Notes under the pieces: generated by a model
The model's database searches: none
Told to the model about the DNA's origin: nothing
Seen by the model: the letters and a program-made list of their open reading frames with translations, nothing else
Source: Plastoroseomonas arctica
GTDB lineage: Bacteria; Pseudomonadota; Alphaproteobacteria; Acetobacterales; Acetobacteraceae
Assembly (NCBI RefSeq): GCF_018128965.1
Contig: NZ_JAAEDH010000002.1
Coordinates: forward strand, 186,001-250,000
Direction of reading: 5' to 3'
DNA length: 64,000 nt
Shown: positions 8,406-17,648 of the stretch, in pieces
How the letters are laid out: each line of letters opens with the position of its first letter
Position numbering within the stretch: position 1 is the stretch's first letter
Program-made: the position numbers and the translations under genes

Positions 8406-9089
8406 CTACGCCGCGGCACTCACGATGCGGCCGTCCTCCATCGTCACGATGCGGTCGGCGATGTCGAGGATGCGTGGGTCATGCGTCACCATCAGGATCG
8501 GCGCACCGCGCTTCTTCGCGAGGTCGCGCAGCAGGTGCACCACCTCGGACCCCGACTGCTTGTCGAGTGCGGCGGTCGGTTCGTCGGCCAGCACCAGGCC
8601 CGGGTCGGCGGCGAGCGCGCGCGCCACGGCGACGCGCTGGCGCTGCCCGCCCGAGAGTTTCGCCGGCAGCTTCTCGGTGTGGTCGGCGAGGCCCACCGAG
8701 GCCAGCAACTCCCCGGCGCGGGCAAGGCGGTCGGCCTCGTCCAGCGTGCCCTGCATCTCCAGCGCCATCGCCACGTTCTGCCGCGCGGTGAGGAAGCCGA
8801 GCAGGTTGTGGTTCTGGAAGATGAAGCCGATCCGCCGCCGAAGGGCGACGCGCGCGCCCTCCCCTGCCCCGGCCAGTTCCAGGCCGAGCACGCGGGCCGA
8901 GCCCTCCTGCATGGCGCGCAGCGCGCCGATCAGCGTCAGCAGCGTCGTCTTGCCGCTGCCCGAGGGCCCGGTGAGCAGCACGATCTCGCCGGGGGCGACG
9001 TCGAGCTGCACGTCGCGCAGGACCGGGCGGCGCAGTTCGCCCTCGCCATAGGCGAAGGTGATGCCGTGGAGCGCCACCGGGGCGAGCAT
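8406..9089 (-). CDS. devA: DevA/LolD-type ABC exporter ATP-binding protein
   Basis: 227-residue ATPase for a MacB/LolD-like exporter. Walker A GPSGSGKT at 41-48, Q-loop IGFIFQNHNLLGFLT near 88-102, signature LSGGQRQRVAVARAL at 145-159, Walker B LVLADEPTAALD at 165-176 and switch His in ILMVTHDPRI. ATG 9089 overlaps the stop of the upstream permease by one base (TGATG), which fixes the start. Last gene of the TetR-devB-devC-devA operon. DevBCA systems export glycolipids in heterocystous cyanobacteria; in proteobacteria the substrate is usually unknown. Confidence 0.88.
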   Translation of the reverse strand: MLAPVALHGITFAYGEGELRRPVLRDVQLDVAPGEIVLLTGPSGSGKTTLLTLIGALRAMQEGSARVLGLELAGAGEGARVALRRRIGFIFQNHNLLGFLTARQNVAMALEMQGTLDEADRLARAGELLASVGLADHTEKLPAKLSGGQRQRVAVARALAADPGLVLADEPTAALDKQSGSEVVHLLRDLAKKRGAPILMVTHDPRILDIADRIVTMEDGRIVSAAA

Positions 9090-10363
9090 CAGAACATGTC
9101 CGCCGGATCGGCGTCGCGCAGCTTGCGCATTGCGAGCAAGCCCGCGATCACGCACATGCCGAAGATCAGCCCGAAGACGGTCAGGCCGCGCTCCAGCTCC
9201 ATGCGCAGCGGTAGGAAGGTCGCCCCGCCCACCACGCCATAGAGCCAGGTGGACATGATGATCCCCGGGATGAAGCCGATGATGGCGAGGATCAGCGCCG
9301 CCCCCATCACCACGCGCGAGAGGAAGCCGTTGGAATAGCCGATGGCCTTGAGCGTTGCGTATTCGCGGATGTGGTTGGCGATGTCGGAGAACAGGATCTG
9401 GTAGACGATCACCATCCCCACGATCAGTCCCATCAGGCTGCCGAAGGCGAAGATGAAGCCGATCGGCGTCGCGTTCTCCCAGTAGGCGCGCTCATGCGCG
9501 ACGAGCTCGGGGCGCGACATCACCATCACGTCCGGCGGCAGCGTGGCGCGCAGGCGCGCGACGACGGTGGGGATGTCGGCGCCCGCGCGCACCTTCAGTG
9601 CGGCAAGGTCGATGACCGAGGCCGAGCGGTTGAGCATGATGCGGCGGAAGTTGGTCTCTGACAGCACGGCATTGCCGTCGGCACCAAAACTGGCGCCGAT
9701 GCTGACGAGGCCCGCGAGTTCCATCATACGGCCGCCGAGCTGCACGTCGAAGGGGCCTTGCGCTTCGAACATCGCTGCGGCGGGGCCGAATTCGGGGCGA
9801 GAGCGGCGGTCGAAGGCGATGGTGTCGGGGCGCTTGAGGGCGTCGGCCACGGCTTCGATGCCGTCGAAGCGCAAGGCGCCCGCGTCGGAGTCGAACCCCA
9901 CTAGCTGGATGGAGCGGCGCGAGCCATCCGCCGGGTTCCGCCAGGTGGTCTGGGCCAGGTAGATCGGCACCGCTTCGACCACGTCGGGGTCGGCGAGCGT
10001 CTGGTAGGCGCGGCTGCGCGGGAAGCCTTCGGGGCGGAAGCTCGCGGTGGTGAGCGGGTGCATCAGGAAGATGTCGGCGCGCATGCCGCCAAGCAGGGCG
10101 GTGGCACTCTCGAACAGCGCGGCGCGGAAGCCCAGCTGCATGAAGACCAGCACGCAGGCGAACATGACGCCGGCCATGGCGGAGAGCAGGCGCGCGCGCT
10201 CGGCGCGGAGCTGCCGCCAGGCGAGGCGGAGCGGCAAATAGAGCAGCGCGCCCAGCCCCGGGCGCGCCGGCTTCGGCGGTTTGGTGATGGGTGCTGGCGT
10301 AACCGGCGCCGCCTCGCCCGTGCGTTCCGGTGCCCAGGGCAGCAGGCGCGTCGTCTCGTTCAT
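9089..10363 (-). CDS. devC: DevC-type ABC exporter permease (FtsX domain)
   Basis: 424-residue inner-membrane permease. One transmembrane segment near residues 60-82 (LLSAMAGVMFACVLVFMQLGF), a large periplasmic domain (about 95-290), then three helices: IGFIFAFGSLMGLIVGMVIVY, ALILAIIGFIPGIIMSTWLY and GLIFGMCVIAGLLAM, the FtsX/MacB topology. It has the DevC opening LPLRLAWRQLRAERARL. Coupled to the membrane fusion protein upstream by a 4-nt overlap (10360-10363) and to the ATPase by one base. Works with the two neighbours as an exporter complex. Confidence 0.88.
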   Translation of the reverse strand: MNETTRLLPWAPERTGEAAPVTPAPITKPPKPARPGLGALLYLPLRLAWRQLRAERARLLSAMAGVMFACVLVFMQLGFRAALFESATALLGGMRADIFLMHPLTTASFRPEGFPRSRAYQTLADPDVVEAVPIYLAQTTWRNPADGSRRSIQLVGFDSDAGALRFDGIEAVADALKRPDTIAFDRRSRPEFGPAAAMFEAQGPFDVQLGGRMMELAGLVSIGASFGADGNAVLSETNFRRIMLNRSASVIDLAALKVRAGADIPTVVARLRATLPPDVMVMSRPELVAHERAYWENATPIGFIFAFGSLMGLIVGMVIVYQILFSDIANHIREYATLKAIGYSNGFLSRVVMGAALILAIIGFIPGIIMSTWLYGVVGGATFLPLRMELERGLTVFGLIFGMCVIAGLLAMRKLRDADPADMF

Positions 10364-11415
10364 GGCCGGATGGCCACCTGCACCTGCATGTTGGAGCGCC
10401 GCGCGAGTGCGGCGACGCCGGCCTCGTCGAGTGCGAGGCGCACAGCGACGGTGCGGCTGTCGATAGCGGCGACCGGGTCCGTCGTGGATTGCGGCGCGCG
10501 GCGCACCTGCCAGCCGATCTCGCGCAGCACCGCGGTGAAGCGGCGCGGCTCGCCGGGAACGATGATCTCGGCGGTGGCACCCACCGCGAGGCGCGCCAGA
10601 TCGGTCTCATAGACATCGGCGACGATGTCGAGGCGCGAGAGATCGGCCATCTCGACAACGCCGTCATCGCCGATGCGCTCACCGGTGCGCGCGATGACGC
10701 GCAGGATTGTGCCGGCGATTGGCGCGGTGAGGCGCGAGAGGGCCGCATCGGCGCGCGCCTTGTCGCGCGCGGCGACGGCGGCGGCGAGTTCGGCCTCGGC
10801 GACGGCGAGGTCTTCGGGGCGGGCCACCAGCAGCCGAGCCAGCGTCGCCTCGGCCTCGGCCATGTCGGCCAGGGCGCGGGTGGTGGCGAAGCGGGCGCGC
10901 TCCGCGGCCGCCACACCGCCGGCGCCGGAGGGGACGAGCTGTTCCGCACGCACCGTGTCGCGGCGGCTGATCTCCGCCGCCGCGGCCAGGCTCGCGATGC
11001 GGGCGCGCTGGGCGTTGATCTCCTCGGGCCGGCCGGCGGCGCGGATGCGCGCGAGGCTCGCCTGCATCTGCGCGACATTGGCTTCGGCCTGCGCCAGCGT
11101 CGCGTCCTTCTGCTCGGCGTCGGAGAAGGTGGCGATCAGCGCGCCGGCCTCAACGCGCTGGCCTTCCTCGACCAGCAGGCGCTCGATGCGCACCCCGGCC
11201 ATCGGCCCGGCGGAATGGGTGAGCTTCAGGATGCGGCTCAGCGGCTCCACGCGACCCAGGGCGCCGACGCCGGCCTCACGCGCGGCGGCGGGCAGCGCGC
11301 CGATCGGGCGCGGCGGCGCCTCGGGCGCGGCCTTGCCGCCGGAGAGATAGGCGAAGCCGCCGCCGATGACAGCCAGCGCGGCGATGCCGAGCAGGATCTT
11401 TCCGCGACGCGTCAT
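10360..11415 (-). CDS. devB: HlyD/DevB-type membrane fusion protein
   Basis: 351-residue periplasmic adaptor. N-terminal membrane anchor about residues 6-26 (ILLGIAALAVIGGGFAYLSGG), first half of the lipoyl domain (VEPLSRILKLTH, VERLLVEEGQRVEAGALIATF), a long alpha-hairpin rich in Ala/Glu/Arg (about 100-215), then LTAPIAGTILRVIARTGERI (second lipoyl half) and a beta-barrel domain ending RSNMQVQVAIRP. It links the DevC/DevA pump to the envelope. Coupled to the TetR gene by a 4-nt overlap. Confidence 0.88.
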   Translation of the reverse strand: MTRRGKILLGIAALAVIGGGFAYLSGGKAAPEAPPRPIGALPAAAREAGVGALGRVEPLSRILKLTHSAGPMAGVRIERLLVEEGQRVEAGALIATFSDAEQKDATLAQAEANVAQMQASLARIRAAGRPEEINAQRARIASLAAAAEISRRDTVRAEQLVPSGAGGVAAAERARFATTRALADMAEAEATLARLLVARPEDLAVAEAELAAAVAARDKARADAALSRLTAPIAGTILRVIARTGERIGDDGVVEMADLSRLDIVADVYETDLARLAVGATAEIIVPGEPRRFTAVLREIGWQVRRAPQSTTDPVAAIDSRTVAVRLALDEAGVAALARRSNMQVQVAIRP

Positions 11416-11990
11416 GGCAGCGGCTCCAGCAGGCGGGAGAGAGCCGCAGCGATGGCGCGCCGCTCCTCCGGGCTCATGGCGTAGAGTTGGAAGATGCGCG
11501 ACATGAAGGCGCCGTCGCCGGCCGCCATGATGGCCGCCCCCGCACCCGGCGGCAGGCCATCGGCCAGCACCGCCTGGCGCAGCGTCACGTAGACGGCGCG
11601 GATCGGGTCGAGCAGGGCCGGGTCGTGGTGGAAGGCGGCGAGGTAGACGGCGGCGGCGCGCTCGTCGCGCTCGTCGCAGGCCATCTCGTCCTCGCCGAAA
11701 GCCCAGGCGATCATGGAGCGGGCGACGCGGCCGGGGCCCTCGGGCTGGGCGGCGACGCAGGTCTCGAACTCGGTGCGGAAATATTCGGACAGGCGCTTGA
11801 GCGCGGCGTCGAGCAACGCCTCCTTCGAGGCGAAGTGGTAGAGCAGCCCGCCTTTGGAGACGCCGGCGAGCCTGGCCGCGGCCTCAAGGGTCAGCCCCGC
11901 CACGCCTCGGGTCTGCACAAGGGTTTCCGCCGCATCGAGGATGCGGTTGTGGACATCGGGGCCGGGTCGGTCGGAAAGGGCGGAGGACAT
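11412..11990 (-). CDS. TetR family transcriptional regulator
   Basis: 192-residue TetR-type repressor. DNA-binding domain at residues about 12-60: ILDAAETLVQTRGVAGLTLE, then the recognition helix region LAGVSKGGLLYHFASKEALL. The C-terminal ligand domain is typical in size. First gene of the exporter operon, so it probably represses its own operon and is relieved by the exported compound or a related ligand. A near-perfect 14-bp palindrome at 12005-12018, just upstream of ATG 11990, is a good operator candidate. Confidence 0.9.
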   Translation of the reverse strand: MSSALSDRPGPDVHNRILDAAETLVQTRGVAGLTLEAAARLAGVSKGGLLYHFASKEALLDAALKRLSEYFRTEFETCVAAQPEGPGRVARSMIAWAFGEDEMACDERDERAAAVYLAAFHHDPALLDPIRAVYVTLRQAVLADGLPPGAGAAIMAAGDGAFMSRIFQLYAMSPEERRAIAAALSRLLEPLP

Positions 11991-12004
11991 GACTCCGCTA
12001 CTAT

Positions 12005-12018
12005 ACCGGCCGGACGGT
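12005..12018. promoter_or_regulatory. candidate TetR operator
   Basis: ACCGGCCGGACGGT is a palindrome with 12 of 14 symmetrical positions, 14 bp before the TetR start codon and inside the 58-bp gap to obgE. ACCG...CGGT half sites are common in TetR operators. This is inference from position and symmetry. Confidence 0.45.
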
Positions 12019-12048
12019 TTTCTTCAATAACGAATGGTGACGGTCGGC

Positions 12049-13107
<1,059 letters not shown>

Positions 13108-13123
13108 CTAACGGGGCAGGCGT

Positions 13124-13393
13124 TTACTCGGCGGCGAGTGCGACCGGCTCGACCGTGACGTGCACGCGGCCTTCGGCGCGACGGACGAACTTCACCCGGC
13201 CATCGACGCGGGCGTGCAGGCTGTGCTGGCGACCGGCATAGACGTTGAGGCCGGGGATCATCTTGGTGCCGCGCTGCGTCACGATGATGTTGCCGGCGCG
13301 CACGACCTGGCCGCCGAACAGCTTCACGCCAAGGCGGCGGCCCTCGCTGTCGCGACCGTTGCGGGACGAACCGCCTGCTTTCTTGTGGGCCAT
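13124..13393 (-). CDS. rpmA: 50S ribosomal protein L27
   Basis: 89 residues with the invariant opening [20 protein letters not shown], then [24 protein letters not shown], diagnostic for L27. L27 sits at the peptidyl-transferase centre through its N-terminal tail. No cleavable N-terminal extension is present, as expected outside Firmicutes. SD AGGGAG lies 7 nt before ATG 13393. Second gene of rplU-rpmA-obgE. Confidence 0.97.
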   Translation of the reverse strand: MAHKKAGGSSRNGRDSEGRRLGVKLFGGQVVRAGNIIVTQRGTKMIPGLNVYAGRQHSLHARVDGRVKFVRRAEGRVHVTVEPVALAAE

Positions 13394-13409
13394 GGCTGTT
13401 CTCCCTGTC

Positions 13410-13727
13410 TCAGGCTGCGGTGATCGAAGCGATCTTCAGCACCGTCTGGTGCTGGCGATGGCCGTTCTTGCGCCGGCTGTTCTGGCGGCGGCGCTTCTTG
13501 AAGATGATGACCTTGTCGCCGCGGTCATGCTCGACGACGGTCGCCGTCACGGTCGCGCCAGGCACCGTGGGGGCACCGATGGTCAGGCCCGCTTCGCCGC
13601 CGATGGCGAGCACGTCGTGGAAGGTGATGGTCGAGCCGAGCTCGGCCTCCAGACGCTCGACAACCAGCGTCAGGTCGGGGGTCACGCGGTACTGCTTGCC
13701 GCCGGTGCGGATCACTGCGTAGGTCAT
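13410..13727 (-). CDS. rplU: 50S ribosomal protein L21
   Basis: 105 residues, usual L21 length. [15 protein letters not shown] is the canonical opening and [20 protein letters not shown] with [11 protein letters not shown] the canonical C-terminal region binding 23S rRNA. ATG 13727 with GAAGG upstream is preferred; an in-frame ATG at 13739 would add four residues. First gene of the rplU-rpmA-obgE operon, whose promoter must lie in 13728-13994. Confidence 0.97.
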   Translation of the reverse strand: MTYAVIRTGGKQYRVTPDLTLVVERLEAELGSTITFHDVLAIGGEAGLTIGAPTVPGATVTATVVEHDRGDKVIIFKKRRRQNSRRKNGHRQHQTVLKIASITAA

Positions 13728-13927
13728 AAGGGCCTTCATCGGAGCGGCTGCCGCGACAGTCGCGGCGTGAGAGCGGATCGGGTTCCAGGGCTTTCCGCAC
13801 GCGGCGACCGCATGCGCGATCGCCGGCCGCGATGGTGGGCCGCCGGAAGGGCGAGCGTATAGCGGCGCCGGTCCCGCCGCGTCAAGGGATGGCGACGCGG
13901 GCGGCGCACGAAAGACCTGCGACATGG

Positions 13928-13956
13928 TTGCGCAAGCCGCGCGGCTTGCCTATAGG
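13928..13956 (+). promoter_or_regulatory. candidate sigma-70 promoter for tRNA-Ser
   Basis: TTGCGC (13928-13933) and TATAGG (13951-13956) are separated by exactly 17 bp and end 38 bp before the tRNA. The spacer contains a perfect 18-bp palindrome, GCAAGCCGCGCGGCTTGC (13932-13949). The match to TTGACA is only partial. Confidence 0.4.
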
Positions 13957-13994
13957 GCGGGGCCCGCGCCGGCTATCGCGTGGGACCTGGCCGC

Positions 13995-14081
13995 GGAGAG
14001 GTGGCAGAGTGGTCGATCGCGTCGGTCTCGAAAACCGAAGTACGTGCAAGCGTACCGTGGGTTCGAATCCCACCCTCTCCG
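13995..14081 (+). tRNA. tRNA-Ser (anticodon CGA)
   Basis: Acceptor GGAGAGG pairs with CCTCTCC (14074-14080), discriminator G follows as usual for serine. Anticodon stem CGGT/ACCG encloses loop CTCGAAA, giving anticodon CGA (reads UCG). A long variable arm (AGTACGTGCAAGCGTAC) marks a class II tRNA, and GTGGGTTCGAATCCCAC is the T arm. CCA is not encoded. Confidence 0.96.
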
Positions 14082-14198
14082 TTCCTGCGGACCATACTGT
14101 TCCCCCCCGCCACGCGTGCATCTCCTCGCAGCCGCGTGACCGCCGCCTCGCGGCGTGCCATCCTCGCAAGGTTCCCGTTTTCGCAAGGAGGTAGTCCC

Positions 14199-14654
14199 GT
14201 GAGCCCCTTCCGCCGTGGCGTGATCGCCGCTCTCCTGCTCCTCGGCTCGGCTTTGCCTGCGCAGGCGCAGCGCGGCCCGGTCGCGGCCGCGCTGATGCAG
14301 TTCGAGGCAGCCGTGACCTGGGCGGCGGTCGGCCCCGATTGGCGCGGTATTCGCCCCGGTTGGGTGCAGCAGGTCGCCAACGCGTCGAGTGCCGCGCAGG
14401 TGAGCGGCCTCATGATGCAGCTCGAGGCCTCCATCACCTGGGAAGCGGTGCAGCGCAGCTGGCGCGGCCGCCGCGCCGGATGGGTGGCGGAGGCGCAGTC
14501 CGCCCGTTCGCCCGCGGAGGTGGCCCGCCTGCTGCTCGAGCTCGAAGAGGTGACGCTCTGGTCGGCGGTCGATGGCTCCTGGCGCAACACCCGTCCGGGC
14601 TGGGTGGGGGAGCTCTCCGCCGTCGCCGGCCGCGAGGGCCGCTCGACCAAGTAG
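14199..14654 (+). CDS. secreted protein of three 40-residue tandem repeats
   Basis: Unrecognised 151-residue protein. GTG 14199 follows a strong SD (AAGGAGG). Residues 1-24 form a signal peptide (RRGVIAALLLLGSALPAQAQ). The rest is three repeats of exactly 40 residues, at 28-67, 68-107 and 108-147, sharing a pattern like L-M-x-L-E-x-x-x-T-W-x-A-V-x-x-x-W-R-x-x-R-x-G-W-V. Each repeat keeps two pairs of Trp and an Arg-x-Gly-Trp-Val end, which suggests a small helical module. It follows tRNA-Ser by 117 bp and ends in a clear hairpin (14684-14710). No function can be assigned. Confidence 0.85.
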   Translation: MSPFRRGVIAALLLLGSALPAQAQRGPVAAALMQFEAAVTWAAVGPDWRGIRPGWVQQVANASSAAQVSGLMMQLEASITWEAVQRSWRGRRAGWVAEAQSARSPAEVARLLLELEEVTLWSAVDGSWRNTRPGWVGELSAVAGREGRSTK

Positions 14655-14683
14655 CGGCGCCGGCCGACCCGAAGGCAAAGGAA

Positions 14684-14710
14684 AACCCGTGCGGCGGCGC
14701 CGCACGGGTT
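14684..14710. terminator. bidirectional intrinsic terminator
   Basis: Perfect 12-bp arms AACCCGTGCGGC and GCCGCACGGGTT around a 3-nt centre, between the convergent repeat-protein gene (ends 14654) and hcp (ends 14753). The A-rich flank AAAGGAAAA on the left gives a T-rich tail on the minus strand, so it best serves hcp. Confidence 0.8.
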
Positions 14711-14752
14711 CCAGGCACGTCGAGCGGGCCGGCGCAGGGCCGGCCCGTCGCG

Positions 14753-15226
14753 TCAGACCTTGATCGCCTTGGCCAGGTCCCAGCCGACGGTCGCCGGGCT
14801 GCCCGAGAAGTCGTCGCCGATCGGGTTGTACTTCAGGATGAACTTGTCGAAGTTCAGCGACAGGCTCTCGGAGGGGCGGTCGCCGCCCGACGACAGCGAG
14901 TAGCCTGAAAGGCCCGTGCCGTTCAGCTCGAACGACAGGTATTCCTGGGCGGCGCCCGAGCCGGTGCGCAGGAACGCGATCTTGACGATCTTGTTCAGCT
15001 TGCCGTGCAGGGCTTCTTCGAGCAGCTTGATGGTCGCGCCATCGGTCAGCTTGGAGACGGTGATCTCGCTCACGGACACGATCGAGCCTTCACGGGTCGA
15101 GTTGCCGTAGGCCGACGAGATGCCGCGGCCGACGCCGAACTGGCAGGAGGAGATCGGGATCCACTTCTCGTAACCCTGGATCGTGGATTCGCCGGGAACG
15201 CCTTCGTAGTCGAGCATGAGTGTCAT
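14753..15226 (-). CDS. hcp: Hcp family type VI secretion protein
   Basis: 157 residues, normal Hcp length. [27 protein letters not shown] carries the family opening (flexible segment then 'G...I.I.S'), followed by [43 protein letters not shown] and the C-terminal strand set [27 protein letters not shown]. Hcp forms hexameric rings that stack as the T6SS inner tube and is secreted. SD GAAGGA precedes ATG 15226. No other T6SS gene (tssB, tssC, vgrG, clpV) is near, so this is an orphan copy. Confidence 0.88.
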   Translation of the reverse strand: MTLMLDYEGVPGESTIQGYEKWIPISSCQFGVGRGISSAYGNSTREGSIVSVSEITVSKLTDGATIKLLEEALHGKLNKIVKIAFLRTGSGAAQEYLSFELNGTGLSGYSLSSGGDRPSESLSLNFDKFILKYNPIGDDFSGSPATVGWDLAKAIKV

Positions 15227-15562
15227 GGTGGCTTGTCCTTCAAAGCGCGGTTCGGAGGGGTCCGGGCTGAAGCATGCTGCAAACCCAGAATTGAAGCATT
15301 AACGTAACGATCAGGCTTTGTCGAGGGGCTTTGCAGCCTTTGCGACGACCTCACCACATCGCTATCGCATCGCTTCCGACAATCTCCGTTCGATGACAAG
15401 TCCGCACATGTGTGGCGTTCGCGCTCGGTAAAAAGCACGCGGCTGGCGTGACCGCCGGCGGCCCATCGCATAGGCTCAGGATGCAGGCAGGAAAAGCGTG
15501 GGCGCGCTTGCGGGGATTGCCCGATCTGGGGTTCCATCCAGTCTGGCCTCAGAGAGATCAGC
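15227..15562. other. intergenic region between hcp and the collagen-like gene
   Basis: 336 bp between divergent genes, so it should hold the promoters of hcp (minus) and the collagen-like gene (plus). A short palindrome CACATGTG lies near 15405. I see no gene and no other clear structure. Confidence 0.5.
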
Positions 15563-15967
15563 ATGGACAGGTTCAAGGTGTGGATGGCGGCCAACCCGGT
15601 GACGGGGGTGGTCGTGGTGGCGTTCGTGACGGCGCTGCTGACGAGCGTCGTCTTGGGAAGCATGCGCGGGCCGGGGCCGGTCGGACCGCCAGGTGCGGTG
15701 GGCCCAGCAGGCCCTGCCGGGCAGGCCGGCGCAGTCGGGCCGGCTGGCCAGCCCGGTCCTTCGGGGCCTGCAGGCGCGGTCGGACCGGCGGGCCAACCCG
15801 GCCCCGCGGGGCCCGCCGGGGCCATCGGTCCGGCTGGTCCTGCGGGGCCGCCGGGCCCGGCCGGCAATGTCGGGGCGCCGGGGCCAGCCGGCCCTGCCGG
15901 TGCTATCGGACCGCAGGGGCCCATGGGACCGCCCGGCCCACAGGGTGAGCGCGGCCCGGCCGGCTGA
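15563..15967 (+). CDS. membrane-anchored collagen-like (Gly-X-Y) protein
   Basis: 134 residues. A short basic N-terminus (MDRFKVW) and one transmembrane segment at about 13-33 ([19 protein letters not shown]) are followed by an uninterrupted Gly-X-Y run from residue 38 to the end: 32 triplets plus a final Gly. Pro is frequent at X and Ala/Pro at Y. The basic N-terminus suggests the collagen-like tail faces the periplasm. Bacterial collagen-like proteins can form triple helices without hydroxyproline, but there is no obvious trimerisation domain here other than the membrane helix. Stands alone between hcp and the GntR operon. Confidence 0.85.
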   Translation: MDRFKVWMAANPVTGVVVVAFVTALLTSVVLGSMRGPGPVGPPGAVGPAGPAGQAGAVGPAGQPGPSGPAGAVGPAGQPGPAGPAGAIGPAGPAGPPGPAGNVGAPGPAGPAGAIGPQGPMGPPGPQGERGPAG

Positions 15968-16158
15968 ACACCCCCAACCGGCTGCAATGAGGATCGCCGC
16001 GCGACGAGGCGCGGGGATCCGGTGTGTCTTTGATCCCGCCCTATCCTTGCTCTTCTCCGCCACCCCTCTGAGTCCTGCCAATGCCCATGTTTAACGGACA
16101 CTCGGAATAGCTGGCGCGTCGAGGGGTATCGCGACGCCCTCAGCGGCTGAGCTCCACA

Positions 16159-16177
16159 ATTATCGATTTTCGATAAT
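16159..16177. promoter_or_regulatory. candidate GntR operator
   Basis: Perfect palindrome ATTATCGA-TTT-TCGATAAT, 24 bp before the GntR start codon, AT-rich in a GC-rich setting, with a further CGATAATCGA overlap to its right. Position suggests autoregulation of the GntR-HAD-binding protein operon. Confidence 0.55.
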
Positions 16178-16201
16178 CGAGAAGATGGCGTAGAAGGTGT
16201 C

Positions 16202-16894
16202 ATGCTGAATTCTGAAGCCATGACCCCCATCGCCACGCGGCACCTCGCAGCCACACGCTCGATTCCCGCAGCGGTCGCAGAGGCCCTGCGCGAAGGCATC
16301 CTCACCGGGCTGCTGCCCGCCGGGACTCAGCTGAAGCAAGGCCATCTCGCGCGCCATTTCGGCACCAGCCACGCTCCGGTACGCGAGGCCTTGCACACCT
16401 TGGCGGGGGAGGGCCTCCTGATCGCGACGCGGCACCGGGGCATTGCCGTCGCGCCCGCCAACGCGGCCGACCTGACGGAAATCACCGAGCTGCGCGCCCT
16501 GCTCGAAGGCCACGCGTTGCGCCTGTCCGTGCCATCGCTGACCGCGACCGACCTAGCCGAAGCAGCCGCCGTCCTGAACGAAGCCGAGGCCGCGCCGCCG
16601 GACACCGCGCTCCAGGCCGATCTTCACTGGCAGTTCCATCGCGCCCTGCTGCGCCGGGCCGAGCGCCCCCGCGTGCTGGCGCAGATCGAGAGCCTGCACA
16701 TCGCCGTCTCGCGCTACCTGCTGCCGGCCTGGACGGCGGTCGGGCTGTCCATCGGCTGGGTCGCGTCGCATCGCGAGCTGCTGACGCTGGCGGTGCGAGG
16801 CGAGGCGGCCAAGGCCGCGGACCGCAACGCCACGCAGATCGAACAGGCGCGCGAGCGCGTCGCCGCCTGGCTCGCACAACAGGAGAGGGCGTGA
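16202..16894 (+). CDS. GntR family regulator (FadR/FCD subfamily)
   Basis: 230-residue transcription factor. Winged helix at about residues 18-85 ([55 protein letters not shown] are GntR hallmarks), then an all-helical FCD domain (about 90-225; [34 protein letters not shown]) that binds small organic acids, often with a metal. ATG 16202 with GAAGG 5 nt upstream is preferred; ATG 16220 is the alternative. The stop overlaps the next gene by one base, so it is the first gene of an operon with a HAD hydrolase and an amino-acid-type binding protein. Confidence 0.92.
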   Translation: MLNSEAMTPIATRHLAATRSIPAAVAEALREGILTGLLPAGTQLKQGHLARHFGTSHAPVREALHTLAGEGLLIATRHRGIAVAPANAADLTEITELRALLEGHALRLSVPSLTATDLAEAAAVLNEAEAAPPDTALQADLHWQFHRALLRRAERPRVLAQIESLHIAVSRYLLPAWTAVGLSIGWVASHRELLTLAVRGEAAKAADRNATQIEQARERVAAWLAQQERA

Positions 16895-17616
16895 TGTTCG
16901 ACACCCATGTGGACGCTGACGGCAAGCGTGTCCTTACCTTCGATTGCTACGGCACGCTGATCGACTGGGAAAGTGGCATCCTTACCCTCGTCCGCCCTTG
17001 GCTTGCCGCGGCGGGGCGCGCCGAAATCCCCGACGACCTGGTGCTGACCGCCTTCGCGCTGCACCAGGCGCGCCACCAGCAGCCGCGCCCGGCGCTGCTC
17101 TACCCGGAGGTGCTCTCGCGCAGCTGGGGCGACGTGCAGGCCACCTTCGGGCTGCCCGATGATGCCGGGCAGCGGGCGGAATTCGCGGCCTCCGCTGGCG
17201 ATTGGCCGCCCTTCCCGGACACGGTGGCGGCGCTGCGCCGGCTGGCATCCCGCTTCGCGCTCGCGATCCTCTCGAATGTGGACGAGGCGTCGCTCGCGCG
17301 CAGCCTGCGGCTGCTGGAGGTGCCCTTCATCCTGACCGTCACCGCCGAGCGGGTCGGCTCCTACAAGCCCGGCGCACCGCATTTCGAAGCTGCGATCGCG
17401 GAGCTGGCGGCCAAGGGCTACCCGAAGGACGCCATCCTGCACGTCGCGCAGAGCCGCCACCACGACGTCGACCCCGCCTCGCGCTTCGACATCCCCACAG
17501 TCTGGGTGGACCGGCGCTACGGCCGCGTCGGGACGGGTGCGACGATTTCTAACGCCGCCGTGCCGCTGGCCCGCGTGCCATCGCTCGCCGCGCTGGCCGA
17601 CGCGATGGGGCTGTGA
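16894..17616 (+). CDS. haloacid dehalogenase type II-like HAD hydrolase
   Basis: 240 residues. Motif I LTFDCYGTLIDW with nucleophile Asp17, motif II Ser in LAILSNVD, motif III Lys in VGSYKPGAPHFEAA, and motif IV region SRHHDVDPASR. These match (S)-2-haloacid dehalogenase and related phosphatases. Since the acceptor loop DP.. pattern fits both dehalogenases and phosphatases, the reaction is not certain. ATG 16894 overlaps the GntR stop and has AGGAG 8 nt upstream. Followed by a binding protein 32 bp later. Confidence 0.88.
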   Translation: MFDTHVDADGKRVLTFDCYGTLIDWESGILTLVRPWLAAAGRAEIPDDLVLTAFALHQARHQQPRPALLYPEVLSRSWGDVQATFGLPDDAGQRAEFAASAGDWPPFPDTVAALRRLASRFALAILSNVDEASLARSLRLLEVPFILTVTAERVGSYKPGAPHFEAAIAELAAKGYPKDAILHVAQSRHHDVDPASRFDIPTVWVDRRYGRVGTGATISNAAVPLARVPSLAALADAMGL

Positions 17617-17648
17617 CCCCGATGCACCGACAGACAAGGAGACAGGCC

